The notes: generated from the letters alone by a model not told the origin. A DNA stretch of 64,000 nucleotides from Anaerolineae bacterium (GCA_013178185.1 JABLXC010000006.1:62001-126000), one strand, 5' to 3'. Positions 52,846-62,614 are shown, numbered from the stretch's first letter. A program made the numbers and translations.

Positions 52846-54096
52846 ATGGCCGGCTTGAGAACCATTAATCATGTTGACATGCGCAACCGAAATATTGCGA
52901 TCATTGTCAATCATCTGTATCAATACGCTCCTATTTCCCGTGCCGGCCTGGCAAAGAAAACCGGTTTAAACAAAGCGACTGTAACAAGCATCATCCGAAT
53001 CTTGATGGAAAATGGATTTGTAGTCGAGGCAGGGACAAGGCATATGGGCAGCAGTGCTGGACATCCCGCCATTGATCTGAGGATCAATCCGGATGCCGGA
53101 AGGGTGATCGGCGCTGAAATTAATGCAGAGAGCATCGCTGTAGCGGTGCTCGATATCTCGCCGAGAATAATCTGGCGTGAAACCCGTAAACATTCTCAAA
53201 AAGAAAATGCCGATGCGGTCATGGAGGAGACCATTCAACTTCTGCATCAAGCCTATGCGCGAATCCAAGGTGGAACTGCTCCGGTTCTCGGAATTGTTGT
53301 GGCGCTGCCTGGATTGGTGGATTTGAGGTCGAATGTTCTGCTTGATGCGCCGGATATGGGCTGGAAAAATGTGCCAATTGGCAGATTGATTCAAGATGAG
53401 TTGAAACTGCCTGTGGCTATTGGAAATTCGGCCCATATGGCGTCTATTGCCGAAAACTACTTTGGCGCTTCTAAGGAAAGCGAGGTGTCGCTTTTTCTCA
53501 ATCTCGGGCCATCGCTTGGCAGCGGTATTGTCATCATGGATAATGTTCTGAGCGGCGCGGCTGGCCTGGCGAGCGAAGCAGGTCACATGACGGTTGATCC
53601 GAATGGTGAAGTATGTTCGTGCGGCAATATCGGTTGTTGGAATACGGTTGCCAGCCTGCGCGCCCTTCTGAAACGGGTGCGAACCTCCATCCAGGAGGGC
53701 TGCCCTTCAGCGATCCAGAAAGTTGTTCAAGGAGACCTGACAGATCTGAATCTAGATCATGTTATTTGGGCCGCGCATAACCGAGATGCCGTTGCCTGCC
53801 GGGCTTTGGAGGAGACCGGCGTCTGGTTGGGAATTGGCATCAGCAACCTGATCAACTTGCTTAATCCGGAATCTATTGTTCTTGGCGGCCCGATGAGCGC
53901 GGCGTACGATTTTTTCCTCCCGAGCATTCAAAAAGAAATTCTAAAGCGGGCATTTGTTGGTAAGGTTAAAAACTACCAAATCACACTTGCGAAGTATCGG
54001 GAAGATTCCTGTCTGGTTGGTTCTCTTGCAGTAATTTATTGGAACTTGATGAATCAGCTTCAATACATCACCTTGCCAGAGGATGGGAGATTATGA
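52846..54096 (+). CDS. ROK-family transcriptional regulator (XylR/NagC-like)
   Basis: Start at ATG 52846, with GGGGAGGGG upstream. TTG 52828 lies within that ribosome-binding site. 416 aa. Winged helix (about 10-75, SRAGLAKKTGLNKATVTSIIR), ROK sugar-kinase-like domain (about 85-400) with GIVVALPGLVD, LGPSLGSGIVI, and the zinc motif CSCGNIGCW. DNA binding should be released by a sugar such as xylose. The gene overlaps the alpha-xylosidase gene and an XylR-like operator lies at its promoter, so the sensed sugar is probably xylose or a xyloside. Confidence 0.9.
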   Translation: MAGLRTINHVDMRNRNIAIIVNHLYQYAPISRAGLAKKTGLNKATVTSIIRILMENGFVVEAGTRHMGSSAGHPAIDLRINPDAGRVIGAEINAESIAVAVLDISPRIIWRETRKHSQKENADAVMEETIQLLHQAYARIQGGTAPVLGIVVALPGLVDLRSNVLLDAPDMGWKNVPIGRLIQDELKLPVAIGNSAHMASIAENYFGASKESEVSLFLNLGPSLGSGIVIMDNVLSGAAGLASEAGHMTVDPNGEVCSCGNIGCWNTVASLRALLKRVRTSIQEGCPSAIQKVVQGDLTDLNLDHVIWAAHNRDAVACRALEETGVWLGIGISNLINLLNPESIVLGGPMSAAYDFFLPSIQKEILKRAFVGKVKNYQITLAKYREDSCLVGSLAVIYWNLMNQLQYITLPEDGRL

Positions 54097-56528
54097 TGGA
54101 CAAACCGGTTCCATGGTCAGAGTTTGTTGCCCCGCTGGATTTTACGAAATATTATCGTAAGCAGTTGATTTTAAATCGTTGCGTGGATTTCAGGGTGACG
54201 CAAACCGGGCTTGCGTTGAATTGCCAGGTCGATCATTGGGTTCATGACGACGGTCCCCGTGATGTACCCGTCTGCCTGGATGTCATTACTCCGAACGTAA
54301 TTCGTTTTCGCATGAGCCTGGAAAATTTCGCTCCTCGTCCCAGTGATCTGCTCCTGCAACAAAACTGGCCCTCCGTTCCTTTTCAGGTCAGAGAAGAGAG
54401 CAACAAAATCATTTTGACGACTGAGCGGTTGAAGGTGGAACTGCAACGATATCCCTGGCGGATGCAAGTCTTTGATTTGCATGGTCCTTCACGCTCCCCA
54501 TTTTTCAGCCAGCAAATCTATGATTTTGCTTATGGGCCGGCTTTTGAGGTTGCTCCGATAGGATTTCAAGCTGAAGAAGATGGAAAATTTTCAGTGCGCG
54601 AGGCGGTGGCGGTAACACCGGGCGAATCATTTTATGGGTTTGGGGAAAAGTTTTCTTCGCTTGATAAATGGAATCAAGAAATTACATCCTGGTCGGTAGA
54701 TTGCGGAAATGTCAGCAGCCCGCGTTCTTATAAGAATATCCCTTTTTTTATAAGCACGGCGGGTTATGGCGTCTTCGTCAATAGTTCATTTCCCATTGTT
54801 TATCGCATGGGGACCCAATCGGGTATCTCTTATTCGTTCCATGTGCTGGATTGCGAGCTGGATTATTTTCTGATCTATGGCCCCTCCTTCAAAGAAATTC
54901 TTAAAGGGTACTGTGATTTAACTGGTTATGCACCTGTGCCTCCAAAATGGTCTTTTGGGTTCTGGTTATCTCGATGTGGGTACAAGAGCCAAGACGAGGT
55001 TGAAGAAATCGTTCTAGAAAGTCGCCGGCGAGGGTTTCCCCTTGATGTGATCTCGATTGACCCCTGGTGGATGGGAAATGGCCCCTGGACAACCGCAGAG
55101 TGGGATATGAAAGCTTTCCCGAATCCCAAAGGGATGATCACCTATTTGCTTAGCCAGCATGTTCGCACCTGTTTGTGGATTCATCCCTATTTGCCTGTTG
55201 GAAGCCGAATTTACGAGGAAGCTCTGGCTCAAAATTACCTGGTTTCAAAACCGGATGGCGCGCCCAGCCCTGTGATCGAAACTTTTTCCGGCAGCAGCCT
55301 GGCTGCGGTTGATTTTACGAATCCAAGGGCGGCGGCCTGGTTTCAGTCCTGGCTGCAGAGGCTACTTGATATGGGCGTAGCTGCTTTTAAGACAGATTTT
55401 GGAGAGCAGTCGCCTGTTGACGCGGTTTATGCTGATGGGCGGACAGGTTTGGAAATGCATAACCTGTATCCTCTACTCTATAATAAAACAGTGTTTGAAC
55501 TGACCAGGCAGCACTTTGGACGCGGCCTGGTTTGGGGCAGGTCAGCTTATGCTGGCTCCCAGCGCTACCCGGTTCAGTGGGGGGGCGATAGTTACGCCAG
55601 CCTGGATCAGATGCGAACGCAACTCCAGGGTTTGCTGAGTTATGGCATGTCGGGCGTGCCGTTTTGCGGCCATGATATTGGCGGTTTCGATTATTCACCC
55701 GAATCTTTTTATTATCCTGACCAGCCAGATTCTCCGAAAGACGCCGAGTTGTACGTTCGCTGGCTCCAGTTCGGAACTTTCTCGTCTCATATGCGCGCTC
55801 ACGGCAAACAACCACGCGAGCCCTGGACCTATGGAGAAGAGGCAGCACAAATTGCGCTTAAATATCTTAAACTCCGTTATCGGTTGCTTCCTTACATTTA
55901 CTCACAGGCTGTCCGCTCTTCACAGACGGGACTACCAATGGTTAGGCCGCTGGTGCTGGAATGCCAGGAAGATCCTAATACACAAAACATAGACCAACAA
56001 TACCTTTTTGGCGAGAGCCTGCTGGTTGCACCCGTCCTTACCCGCTCCCGCCGGAAGAGTGTGTATCTTCCCGCCGGAGAATGGTTTGATTTTTGGACGA
56101 AAGAACGCCAACCTGGCGGGCGCTGGATTGAGGTTGACGCTCCCCTTGACCATCTTCCTGTTTGGGTGAAAGGTGGAACAATTTTTCCTCTTGGGCCTGA
56201 ACTTCCCTACGTTGATGCCGGGCCTCTCGACCCGCTCACACTCGAAATTTATCTTTCTTCAGATGACCGCTCGGTTGAAATTTGCGATGAAGACAAGCCG
56301 GCGATCAAGGCTGCCTGCCATTGGCAGGGCGGTCATCTGATATTGGAAGTGACGCCGACCCCCGGACTGCTCGAGGTCAATTTGTTTGGGGTGCATGTTG
56401 TTTCGGCTAGATCTAAAAACCAATTAATCCCGCTTCGGGGTATTCCTAACGGCCAGTTTCTCCGCTTAGATGGACGTAGCGGGATCATTCTCGTATTAGA
56501 GGTACTTAAGGATTTGGCGATTGAGTGA
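54093..56528 (+). CDS. GH31 alpha-xylosidase-like enzyme (YicI type)
   Basis: 811 aa. The ATG at 54093 overlaps the ROK stop (ATGA); 54096 is an alternative. N-terminal beta-sandwich (about 30-270), catalytic barrel (about 280-620), and C-terminal beta domains (about 620-811). Nucleophile Asp435 in AAFKTDFGEQ and acid/base Asp499 in VQWGGDSYA. The KTDFGE form, with SSHMRAHGKQPREPW, is that of YicI-like alpha-xylosidases, rather than alpha-glucosidases, which have a DMNE-type motif. No signal peptide, so it cleaves imported alpha-xylosides such as isoprimeverose, probably from xyloglucan. Confidence 0.9.
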   Translation: MMDKPVPWSEFVAPLDFTKYYRKQLILNRCVDFRVTQTGLALNCQVDHWVHDDGPRDVPVCLDVITPNVIRFRMSLENFAPRPSDLLLQQNWPSVPFQVREESNKIILTTERLKVELQRYPWRMQVFDLHGPSRSPFFSQQIYDFAYGPAFEVAPIGFQAEEDGKFSVREAVAVTPGESFYGFGEKFSSLDKWNQEITSWSVDCGNVSSPRSYKNIPFFISTAGYGVFVNSSFPIVYRMGTQSGISYSFHVLDCELDYFLIYGPSFKEILKGYCDLTGYAPVPPKWSFGFWLSRCGYKSQDEVEEIVLESRRRGFPLDVISIDPWWMGNGPWTTAEWDMKAFPNPKGMITYLLSQHVRTCLWIHPYLPVGSRIYEEALAQNYLVSKPDGAPSPVIETFSGSSLAAVDFTNPRAAAWFQSWLQRLLDMGVAAFKTDFGEQSPVDAVYADGRTGLEMHNLYPLLYNKTVFELTRQHFGRGLVWGRSAYAGSQRYPVQWGGDSYASLDQMRTQLQGLLSYGMSGVPFCGHDIGGFDYSPESFYYPDQPDSPKDAELYVRWLQFGTFSSHMRAHGKQPREPWTYGEEAAQIALKYLKLRYRLLPYIYSQAVRSSQTGLPMVRPLVLECQEDPNTQNIDQQYLFGESLLVAPVLTRSRRKSVYLPAGEWFDFWTKERQPGGRWIEVDAPLDHLPVWVKGGTIFPLGPELPYVDAGPLDPLTLEIYLSSDDRSVEICDEDKPAIKAACHWQGGHLILEVTPTPGLLEVNLFGVHVVSARSKNQLIPLRGIPNGQFLRLDGRSGIILVLEVLKDLAIE

Positions 56529-56563
56529 AGCATGGAATGTATCAAAGGAGATAACAGACTAAT

Positions 56564-57769
56564 ATGACGCTTATTTTTGATGTTCACACCCACTATACGC
56601 CTCCCTCAATGAAGGAAAACTTGAAAGCGTTCGCGGAAAAAGAACCTTATTGGGGGCTACTCATTACACCAGATCCTGTCAATCATACCGAACAGGGCTG
56701 GGCTACCCCTGAACGGATGATTGCTGATATGGATCAAGGCGGTGTAGATAAGGCTGTCATCCTGGGGGTATATCGTCAGACCTCAGAAAATGCCCGTGAG
56801 ACGAATAACGAAACATTGGAGATCATGCAAAGGTATAAAGGTCGCATTTTAGGTTTTGGCGTTGTTGCTCCTCATCCTCTGGATAAAGCCCTGGATGAAT
56901 TGAAACGATGTGTTGATAACGGTATGGTCGGTATCGGCGAATTGAACCCCTATGGGCAAGGCATTTCGTTTGATGATCCGAATTTTCTGAAGATTGTTGA
57001 AGCCTGTATAGATGCTGGTATTGTGCTGAACCTGCATGTCAGCGAAGAGGTGGGACATTTTTACCTGGGTAAATCCACCACTCGCTTGCTGGACTATTAC
57101 CATCTGGCTTGCCGTTACCCCGAGCTGAAGCTTGTCCTGGCGCATTGGGGTGGCGGCTTGATTTTCTATGAAATTGTGCCAGAAGTCCGACGAAATTTGA
57201 AAAATGTTTATTACGACATGGCCGGAACACCCTTGCTGTATCCCACCCAATCCATTTTTAGTGTGGCGCTGCAGTGCGTGAGCCATAAAAAGCTGCTATA
57301 TGGTTCTGATTACCCACTCATCGTTTATCCCAGGAAACAAAAAGAGCCCGATTTTCGGCCGTTTTTGGATGAAATTAAAGAGGTGGGATTATCGGAGGAG
57401 GTTTACGCTGATGTGATGGGGAGGAACGCAGCTCGTCTATTTGGGATGCTACCCCTGGAGGCGGCAGAGGAACCTGAAAAGAAGGCCAGGAAAAGCGTAG
57501 GCGACTCTAAGGTGATCACGGAGATCCAAGACCCGGGGACCACAACCATCAGCGAGTATATGTCGATCAGCGCTGTGGCAAGAGCCTGGCCGGTTACCCA
57601 GTCAGTATTTGAAAGATATGGAATTCCTTGGAAAGATACGCCTGTGCCGTTTTGGGAGCCGATTGCCCAGGCAGCGGCTGCACATGGCCTTGGTCCAGAA
57701 GCCCGGCAAAAATTAATCGAGGAGTTGAATGAACTGGCTTTGAAAAGTGCAAAATCTAAAGGAGATTGA
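56564..57769 (+). CDS. Amidohydrolase (ACMSD-like) with DUF1858-like tail, copy 1
   Basis: 401 aa. Amidohydro_2 barrel (about 1-295): HxH in DVHTHYTPP (His8, His10), His in LNLHVSEEVGHFYLG, His in LAHWGGG, Asp in YGSDYPL. A linker follows (about 296-325), then a 70-aa tail (VARAWPVTQSVFERYGIPW to EELNELA) resembling DUF1858 redox domains but without Cys. The family includes decarboxylases and hydrolases of aromatic or cyclic acids. It is 35 nt after the xylosidase gene and 2 nt before its paralog. Confidence 0.82.
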   Translation: MTLIFDVHTHYTPPSMKENLKAFAEKEPYWGLLITPDPVNHTEQGWATPERMIADMDQGGVDKAVILGVYRQTSENARETNNETLEIMQRYKGRILGFGVVAPHPLDKALDELKRCVDNGMVGIGELNPYGQGISFDDPNFLKIVEACIDAGIVLNLHVSEEVGHFYLGKSTTRLLDYYHLACRYPELKLVLAHWGGGLIFYEIVPEVRRNLKNVYYDMAGTPLLYPTQSIFSVALQCVSHKKLLYGSDYPLIVYPRKQKEPDFRPFLDEIKEVGLSEEVYADVMGRNAARLFGMLPLEAAEEPEKKARKSVGDSKVITEIQDPGTTTISEYMSISAVARAWPVTQSVFERYGIPWKDTPVPFWEPIAQAAAAHGLGPEARQKLIEELNELALKSAKSKGD

Positions 57770-57771
57770 TC

Positions 57772-58953
57772 ATGAAAATCGATGTCCATACCCACTATAC
57801 TCCCCCCAGCATTAAAGACAACCTGGCGGCGTTCGCGGAGAAAGAACCCTATTGGGGGTTGCTTGTTACCCCTGACCCTGTTAATCATACCGAACAGGGT
57901 TGGGCTACCCCTGAGCGTATGATCGAGGACATGGATAAAGCAGAGATCGATAAGGTCGTGCTGCTCGGCGAAGGACAAACGCGGCACGAGAATGCGGTGG
58001 AACGCAACAATATTGGTATCGAGATCATGCGGCAGTGGCCAGATCGCGTCATTTGCTTTGCCACTGTCCAACCCAAATCTGGACAAAAAGCGATTGATGA
58101 ACTCAAACGCTGTATTGACGCCGGTATGAGCGGCATGGGAGAAATGGGGCATTATAGCGGTGGATTCAGGTTTGACGACCCCGATTTCTTGCGCGTCGTT
58201 GAAGCCTGTATTGAGTTGGATATTCCAATAAATTTGCACAGCAACGAGGAAGTTGGGCATTTCTATTTAGGCAAAAGCATTGTCCCTCTACGCCATTATT
58301 ACCAGCTCATTTGTCGTTACCCCGAGATGAAGTTGATCTTAGCCCATTGGGGCGGCGGCATCTTGTTCTACGAGATCATGCCAGAAGTTCGCCGCAACCT
58401 TAAGAATGTCTATTACGATTCGGCTGGTGGCCCGCTGGTTTTTCCGACAGACGCTATTTTCAGGGCGGCTCTTCACCTGATCGATCACAGAAAGATCTTA
58501 TATGGATCTGATTACCCGCTCATCATTTGCCCGGATAAGCAGACAGGCCCCGATTTTATCCCCTTTGTAGAAGAAATTGATGCACTTGGGTTAGATCAGC
58601 CGGTTTATGATGACATAATGGGTAATAACGCAGCGCGGTTATTCGGGTTTATTAAAGCAGACGTGGGAGACAAGCCTGTTCGCGCTGAGCCCACCGGATT
58701 TGATGCTCCCTCACCGATTATCACCGAACTGGCAAGCGCCCAGGGCGTCAAGCCTACCCAGTTCATGGCGGTTAGCCTGGTAGCCCATACCTGGCCTAAA
58801 ACGCGGGCCGTTTTTGAAAAATACGGCATCCCATGGCTGGATTCCTCGGTGCCGTTCTGGGAGCCAATTGCACAGGCTGCCGCGGCGCGAGGTTTCGGGC
58901 CGAAAATGCGAGAAAAAATACTGGCAGAACTGATTGAAGCCGCGTCGGAATAA
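57772..58953 (+). CDS. Amidohydrolase (ACMSD-like) with DUF1858-like tail, copy 2
   Basis: 393 aa. ATG 57772 has AAGGAGAT upstream; the TTG at 57766 is not needed. A tandem duplicate of the previous gene, sharing long blocks such as EQGWATPERMI, EPYWGLL and AHWGGG. Metal ligands: HxH His6, His8; His in INLHSNEEVGHFYLG; HWGGG; GSDYPL. The tail again reads TRAVFEKYGIPWLDSSVPFWE and lacks Cys. The two may form a heteromer or act on successive substrates. A 135-nt gap follows before the ECF genes. Confidence 0.82.
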   Translation: MKIDVHTHYTPPSIKDNLAAFAEKEPYWGLLVTPDPVNHTEQGWATPERMIEDMDKAEIDKVVLLGEGQTRHENAVERNNIGIEIMRQWPDRVICFATVQPKSGQKAIDELKRCIDAGMSGMGEMGHYSGGFRFDDPDFLRVVEACIELDIPINLHSNEEVGHFYLGKSIVPLRHYYQLICRYPEMKLILAHWGGGILFYEIMPEVRRNLKNVYYDSAGGPLVFPTDAIFRAALHLIDHRKILYGSDYPLIICPDKQTGPDFIPFVEEIDALGLDQPVYDDIMGNNAARLFGFIKADVGDKPVRAEPTGFDAPSPIITELASAQGVKPTQFMAVSLVAHTWPKTRAVFEKYGIPWLDSSVPFWEPIAQAAAARGFGPKMREKILAELIEAASE

Positions 58954-59088
58954 ATTCTGTCTTAAGCAACAAGGGGTTAAACGCGGCCCGAAAAGGAGGC
59001 GCCTATCGAACAATGCTTAAATTTTGAATGAGAATGTTTTTAAGATCAGAACGACAATCCAATAATTTTTTATGAGGAGGATTTAATC

Positions 59089-59868
59089 ATGACAACACCT
59101 TCTGGTGAGGAACGTGAGGTTAAGTTCTTAGGGGGGGCTTCAATTGACGGAGCACCTGTTGCATATATCATTGTGCTTGCTGCCGTGGTTACAGCCCTGT
59201 CTTTCATCCCATTTTCCGTTGTCATGGCATCTGGCGGCAGCTTCCCAATGGCCCAGGGTGTCTATTCGTTGGTCGGCTGGGTGCTTGGCCCTATTGCGGG
59301 TGCAGTTGCAAGCGGGATTGGGGCGCTGATTGGCGTTTTCCTTGCGCCGCACACTGCAGGCGTGGCACCTGTCACCGTATATGGAGCAGTAGTTGCCGCT
59401 TTTGCCGCTGGTACAATGGTTTTTGGTAAACTCCGTTCAAAATGGTGGATTATTGCCGCCGTTATTGGTGTCGGATCGATTGCATTTTTCTTTGGTCGGG
59501 CCCTTTTCGTGAATGGCGTTAGCCTGAAAGCCGTGGTGCTTGGCGGAGCAAGCCAGTGGGTGGGGGTGTTGTTGTTCTGCCTGCCCACCCGTAATATTTT
59601 CGCCCGCTGGATTGCCAGCAAAAACATTGGGATGGTGGCGTTAGGTGTCTTTTTTGGCACCTGGGCAAGTTTTGCAGTAAGCCATGTCGCCCAATCTGCA
59701 ATCACTTACTACATGTTCAACTGGCCCGAAGAAGTGTGGATGTTGTTGGCTGGACTTGTGCCGGTTGAGTACGTGTCGCGTTGTTTGATCGGGGCGGTGA
59801 TCGGCGCTGGTGTGATCGCGGGGTTAAGGGCGATCGGGATTGTCAAACCGACGTACGCCACATATTAA
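59089..59868 (+). CDS. ECF transporter S component
   Basis: 259 aa, with GAGGAGG upstream. A short polar leader is followed by about 7 hydrophobic segments, small-residue rich (SLVGWVLGPIAGAVASGIGALIG), a pattern of ECF substrate-binding S components. Larger than the common 180-200 aa. It does not closely match ThiT, RibU, BioY or HmpT motifs that I know, so substrate is undetermined. The ATPase and T genes follow, so the whole importer is encoded here. Confidence 0.75.
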   Translation: MTTPSGEEREVKFLGGASIDGAPVAYIIVLAAVVTALSFIPFSVVMASGGSFPMAQGVYSLVGWVLGPIAGAVASGIGALIGVFLAPHTAGVAPVTVYGAVVAAFAAGTMVFGKLRSKWWIIAAVIGVGSIAFFFGRALFVNGVSLKAVVLGGASQWVGVLLFCLPTRNIFARWIASKNIGMVALGVFFGTWASFAVSHVAQSAITYYMFNWPEEVWMLLAGLVPVEYVSRCLIGAVIGAGVIAGLRAIGIVKPTYATY

Positions 59869-59945
59869 AAATGGTTTTTGGTTTCTCAATAGGGCAGCGA
59901 CCTTCACTTTGAGAACCAGATAAAACCAGGGAGATTATTACCGGA

Positions 59946-59996
59946 GGGGGCGCGGGAAATTGTATTTGGTGGATTTTTTTGATTTCAAGCGCCCCC
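59946..59996 (+). repeat. GC-rich inverted repeat before the ECF ATPase gene
   Basis: GGGGGCGC (59946-59953) and GCGCCCCC (59989-59996) are exact reverse complements enclosing 35 nt with a T-run. It lies 30 nt before the ATPase start in the 158-nt gap between S and A genes. It may be a processing or attenuation structure. Not a recognised riboswitch. Confidence 0.5.
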
Positions 59997-60026
59997 ACTT
60001 AGAAAATACCAAGAACAGGTGGATGA

Positions 60027-61766
60027 ATGTCTGAAATCATTGCTGCCCTTGATAAGGTATCCTACAAATATCCCCGATCCTCCGATTTTGTGCTCAAGAA
60101 TATTGACCTGACCATTCGGAAGGGTGAATTTTTTGGGGTGATCGGGCCAACCGGTGCAGGGAAGACAACCTTATGTCTAACCTTGAATGGTATCGTCCCG
60201 CAGTTTTATGGTGGCCGGTTTTTTGGGCATGTGCATGTGGCCGGGTTGGACACGCTGGACCATCCGATCAGCCTGATGGCGAGCCATGTTGGTGCAGTAT
60301 TCGATGATCCGGAAACACAGTTGATTGCCACTTCGGTGGAAAACGAAATTGCCTTCGCGCTCGAAAATTTACTCGTTTCGCGTGAAGAGATCATGGCGCG
60401 CATACCGCGCGCCCTGGCCGCAGTCCGGCTGGAGGGAACAGAAAAGAAGCATCCGGCCGAGTTGTCGGGCGGTCAAAAACAGCGGCTTGCGATCGCGGCT
60501 GCCCTGGCTGTGCAACCAGATTTGCTGGTGTTGGATGAACCGACTTCTCAGCTTGACCCGGTGGGTGCGCAAGAAGTTTTTGCGACGGTGCGCGAGCTGA
60601 ATAAAGAACTGGGGATGACCATCGTTATGGCCAGCCACGCCGCCGAAGAGATGGCGGAATATTCGGATCGGGTGGCGCTGCTTTCACATGGTGAGTTGGC
60701 GGCTCTGGGGGGGCCGGATGAAATTTACAGCCAGATAGAACGGTTGTTGCAAAATGATCTGAGACCTCCGGAAGTCGCCAGTACATTTTATCTGATTCAG
60801 AAGAAGGGAGGTCCCATTCCTAAGATTCCGGTTTGGATGGGGGAGGGTGTGGAAACGCTTAAGAAAGTTCAGAAAACTTGCGAAATAACCCCCCCTCGTG
60901 AGAATTGGACAGCGCGAACTTATGGCGGGGAACCATTGCTTTCTTTAAAGGATTTGAAACATGTCTATCCCGATGGCACAGAAGCGCTGCACGGTGTTTC
61001 GCTGGAAATACGAGAGGGTGAATATGTCTTGATTATTGGACAAAACGGAGCCGGCAAGAGCACCCTGGTAAAACATTTTCTGAACCTGTTAAAGCCAACG
61101 AGCGGAAGCGTGAAAGTTGGCGGCGTCGAAACCAGTCAGATGACCGTTAGTGATCTGGCCCGCCGGATCGGGTACGTGGCACAAAACCCGGACAACCAGA
61201 TCTTTAACGCGACTGTTGGGGAGGAGGTGGCTTTTGCTTTGAAGGGGCTGGGTTATGCCGCAGAAGAAGTGGAAAGCCGGACGGCAGAAAGTCTGGCTGC
61301 CATGGGACTTTCTGAAGCGCGCGAAATGCATCCTCTCTCTCTCCCAAAAGGAGACCGGGCAAGGGTTGTGATTGCCGCCATTCTGGCGATGAAACCTGAA
61401 ATTATCATTTTTGATGAACCGACAACCGGCCAGGATTATCGCGGGGCGAAATATATTCTGGAAATCAGCCGCCAGCTTCATCAGATGGGAAAGACTGTTA
61501 TTGTCATCACACACCACCTGTATCTGATGCCGGAATACGCTGAACGGGTGCTGGTAATGGGGAAAGGAACCCTTTTGATGGATGCTCCCATACGGGAAGC
61601 GTATCATGCAGTGAAGCTGTTGCAAAGCACTTTCCTGATGCCGCCCCAGGCGGTGCTGCTGACCCAGGAACTTGAAAAATTGAAAGGCCAACCTTTGCCC
61701 AAACTGCTCACCCCAGATGAGTTAGCAGGTTGCTTTCGTTGTAACCATAGCGGGAGAATACCATGA
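60027..61766 (+). CDS. ECF transporter ATPase, two ABC domains fused
   Basis: 579 aa. Domain 1 (about 1-245): Walker A GPTGAGKTT (40-48), signature LSGGQ (146-150), LVLDEPTSQLDP, SHA. Domain 2 (about 300-530): Walker A GQNGAGKST (338-346), Q-loop VAQNPDNQI, and signature LSLPKGDR (437-444) in place of LSGGQ. Domain 1 has VFDDPETQ at the Q-loop. The fused pair replaces separate EcfA and EcfA' subunits and powers the S and T proteins. It overlaps the T gene by ATGA. Confidence 0.9.
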   Translation: MSEIIAALDKVSYKYPRSSDFVLKNIDLTIRKGEFFGVIGPTGAGKTTLCLTLNGIVPQFYGGRFFGHVHVAGLDTLDHPISLMASHVGAVFDDPETQLIATSVENEIAFALENLLVSREEIMARIPRALAAVRLEGTEKKHPAELSGGQKQRLAIAAALAVQPDLLVLDEPTSQLDPVGAQEVFATVRELNKELGMTIVMASHAAEEMAEYSDRVALLSHGELAALGGPDEIYSQIERLLQNDLRPPEVASTFYLIQKKGGPIPKIPVWMGEGVETLKKVQKTCEITPPRENWTARTYGGEPLLSLKDLKHVYPDGTEALHGVSLEIREGEYVLIIGQNGAGKSTLVKHFLNLLKPTSGSVKVGGVETSQMTVSDLARRIGYVAQNPDNQIFNATVGEEVAFALKGLGYAAEEVESRTAESLAAMGLSEAREMHPLSLPKGDRARVVIAAILAMKPEIIIFDEPTTGQDYRGAKYILEISRQLHQMGKTVIVITHHLYLMPEYAERVLVMGKGTLLMDAPIREAYHAVKLLQSTFLMPPQAVLLTQELEKLKGQPLPKLLTPDELAGCFRCNHSGRIP

Positions 61767-62614
61767 GCATGTTGAAATTTCAAACCGTTGAGCGCGATTC
61801 ATTTTTTACCAGGCTGGATTTTCGCCCTAAGCTGGTTATGATGGCAGTCATCACTATTGTTGCTTTTGTGTGGGAGAGTCCGTTGTTACAGGTGGCGATG
61901 GCGTCTTTGCTCATTGTAGCGGCCTTAGTCGTTGGGGTTAAGTTTAGTTATATCCGGCTGGTGATCACGGTGATGATCCCATTTTATATTTTGCTGCTTC
62001 TTACCCATGGTTTTTTCAATATTGATCAGGTAAAAGCACTGACCGGAAAAAGCGAGCTTACGCCGATGTTCGTCTTCCCGGAAAATTGGTGGCTGATTGG
62101 GGGTGGAATGATGTCTTGGGAAGGTTTTTTGTATGGAATCAATGCCATCTTTAAGACACTTTCCCTAGTCCTTGTAATTCCTTTAGGGGTATTTACTACG
62201 GATGTAGACACGATGATAGTCGGGATGGTCAGAGCGCGCATCCCATATAAGATTGCATTTATCTTCTCTGCCACTCTGCGTTTCTTCCCAGTCTTGTTCC
62301 AGGAGATCGGCATGATCATCGAGGCGCAGCGTCTGCGCGGCCTAGCCATGGAGAAAATGAACCCGATACAGCGCGTCAGAGTTTATGCGAAGGTGGCTGT
62401 GCCGCTCATTCTCGGTGCGATGGTCAAATCACAGCAGTTGGAAGTCGTCTTGCAGTCGAAAGCATTTTCCGGCAGCCCAGTGCGAACCTATTTACATGAA
62501 TCGGAAATGAGGACGGTTGATTACCTGTTGATGTTGTTCTTTGTGCTGTTTTTTATTGCCGCGACAGTCTTGTATTTTGTGTTTCGCATTGGCGCCTTTG
62601 GCGGACCGATTTAA
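61763..62614 (+). CDS. ecfT: ECF transporter T component (EcfT)
   Basis: 283 aa. About five membrane helices and long cytoplasmic coupling helices with the family signature sequence EAQRLRGLA (about 190-198) and the second motif LQSKAFSGSPVRTY, which bind the ATPase grooves. Translationally coupled to the ATPase. A terminator follows directly. Confidence 0.9.
   Translation: MSMLKFQTVERDSFFTRLDFRPKLVMMAVITIVAFVWESPLLQVAMASLLIVAALVVGVKFSYIRLVITVMIPFYILLLLTHGFFNIDQVKALTGKSELTPMFVFPENWWLIGGGMMSWEGFLYGINAIFKTLSLVLVIPLGVFTTDVDTMIVGMVRARIPYKIAFIFSATLRFFPVLFQEIGMIIEAQRLRGLAMEKMNPIQRVRVYAKVAVPLILGAMVKSQQLEVVLQSKAFSGSPVRTYLHESEMRTVDYLLMLFFVLFFIAATVLYFVFRIGAFGGPI

Noticed and set aside
58954-59088. Riboswitch upstream of the ECF S component
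   Set aside because: The 135-nt leader is plausible for one, but I could not match a thiamine, folate, FMN or other known core, so none is claimed.
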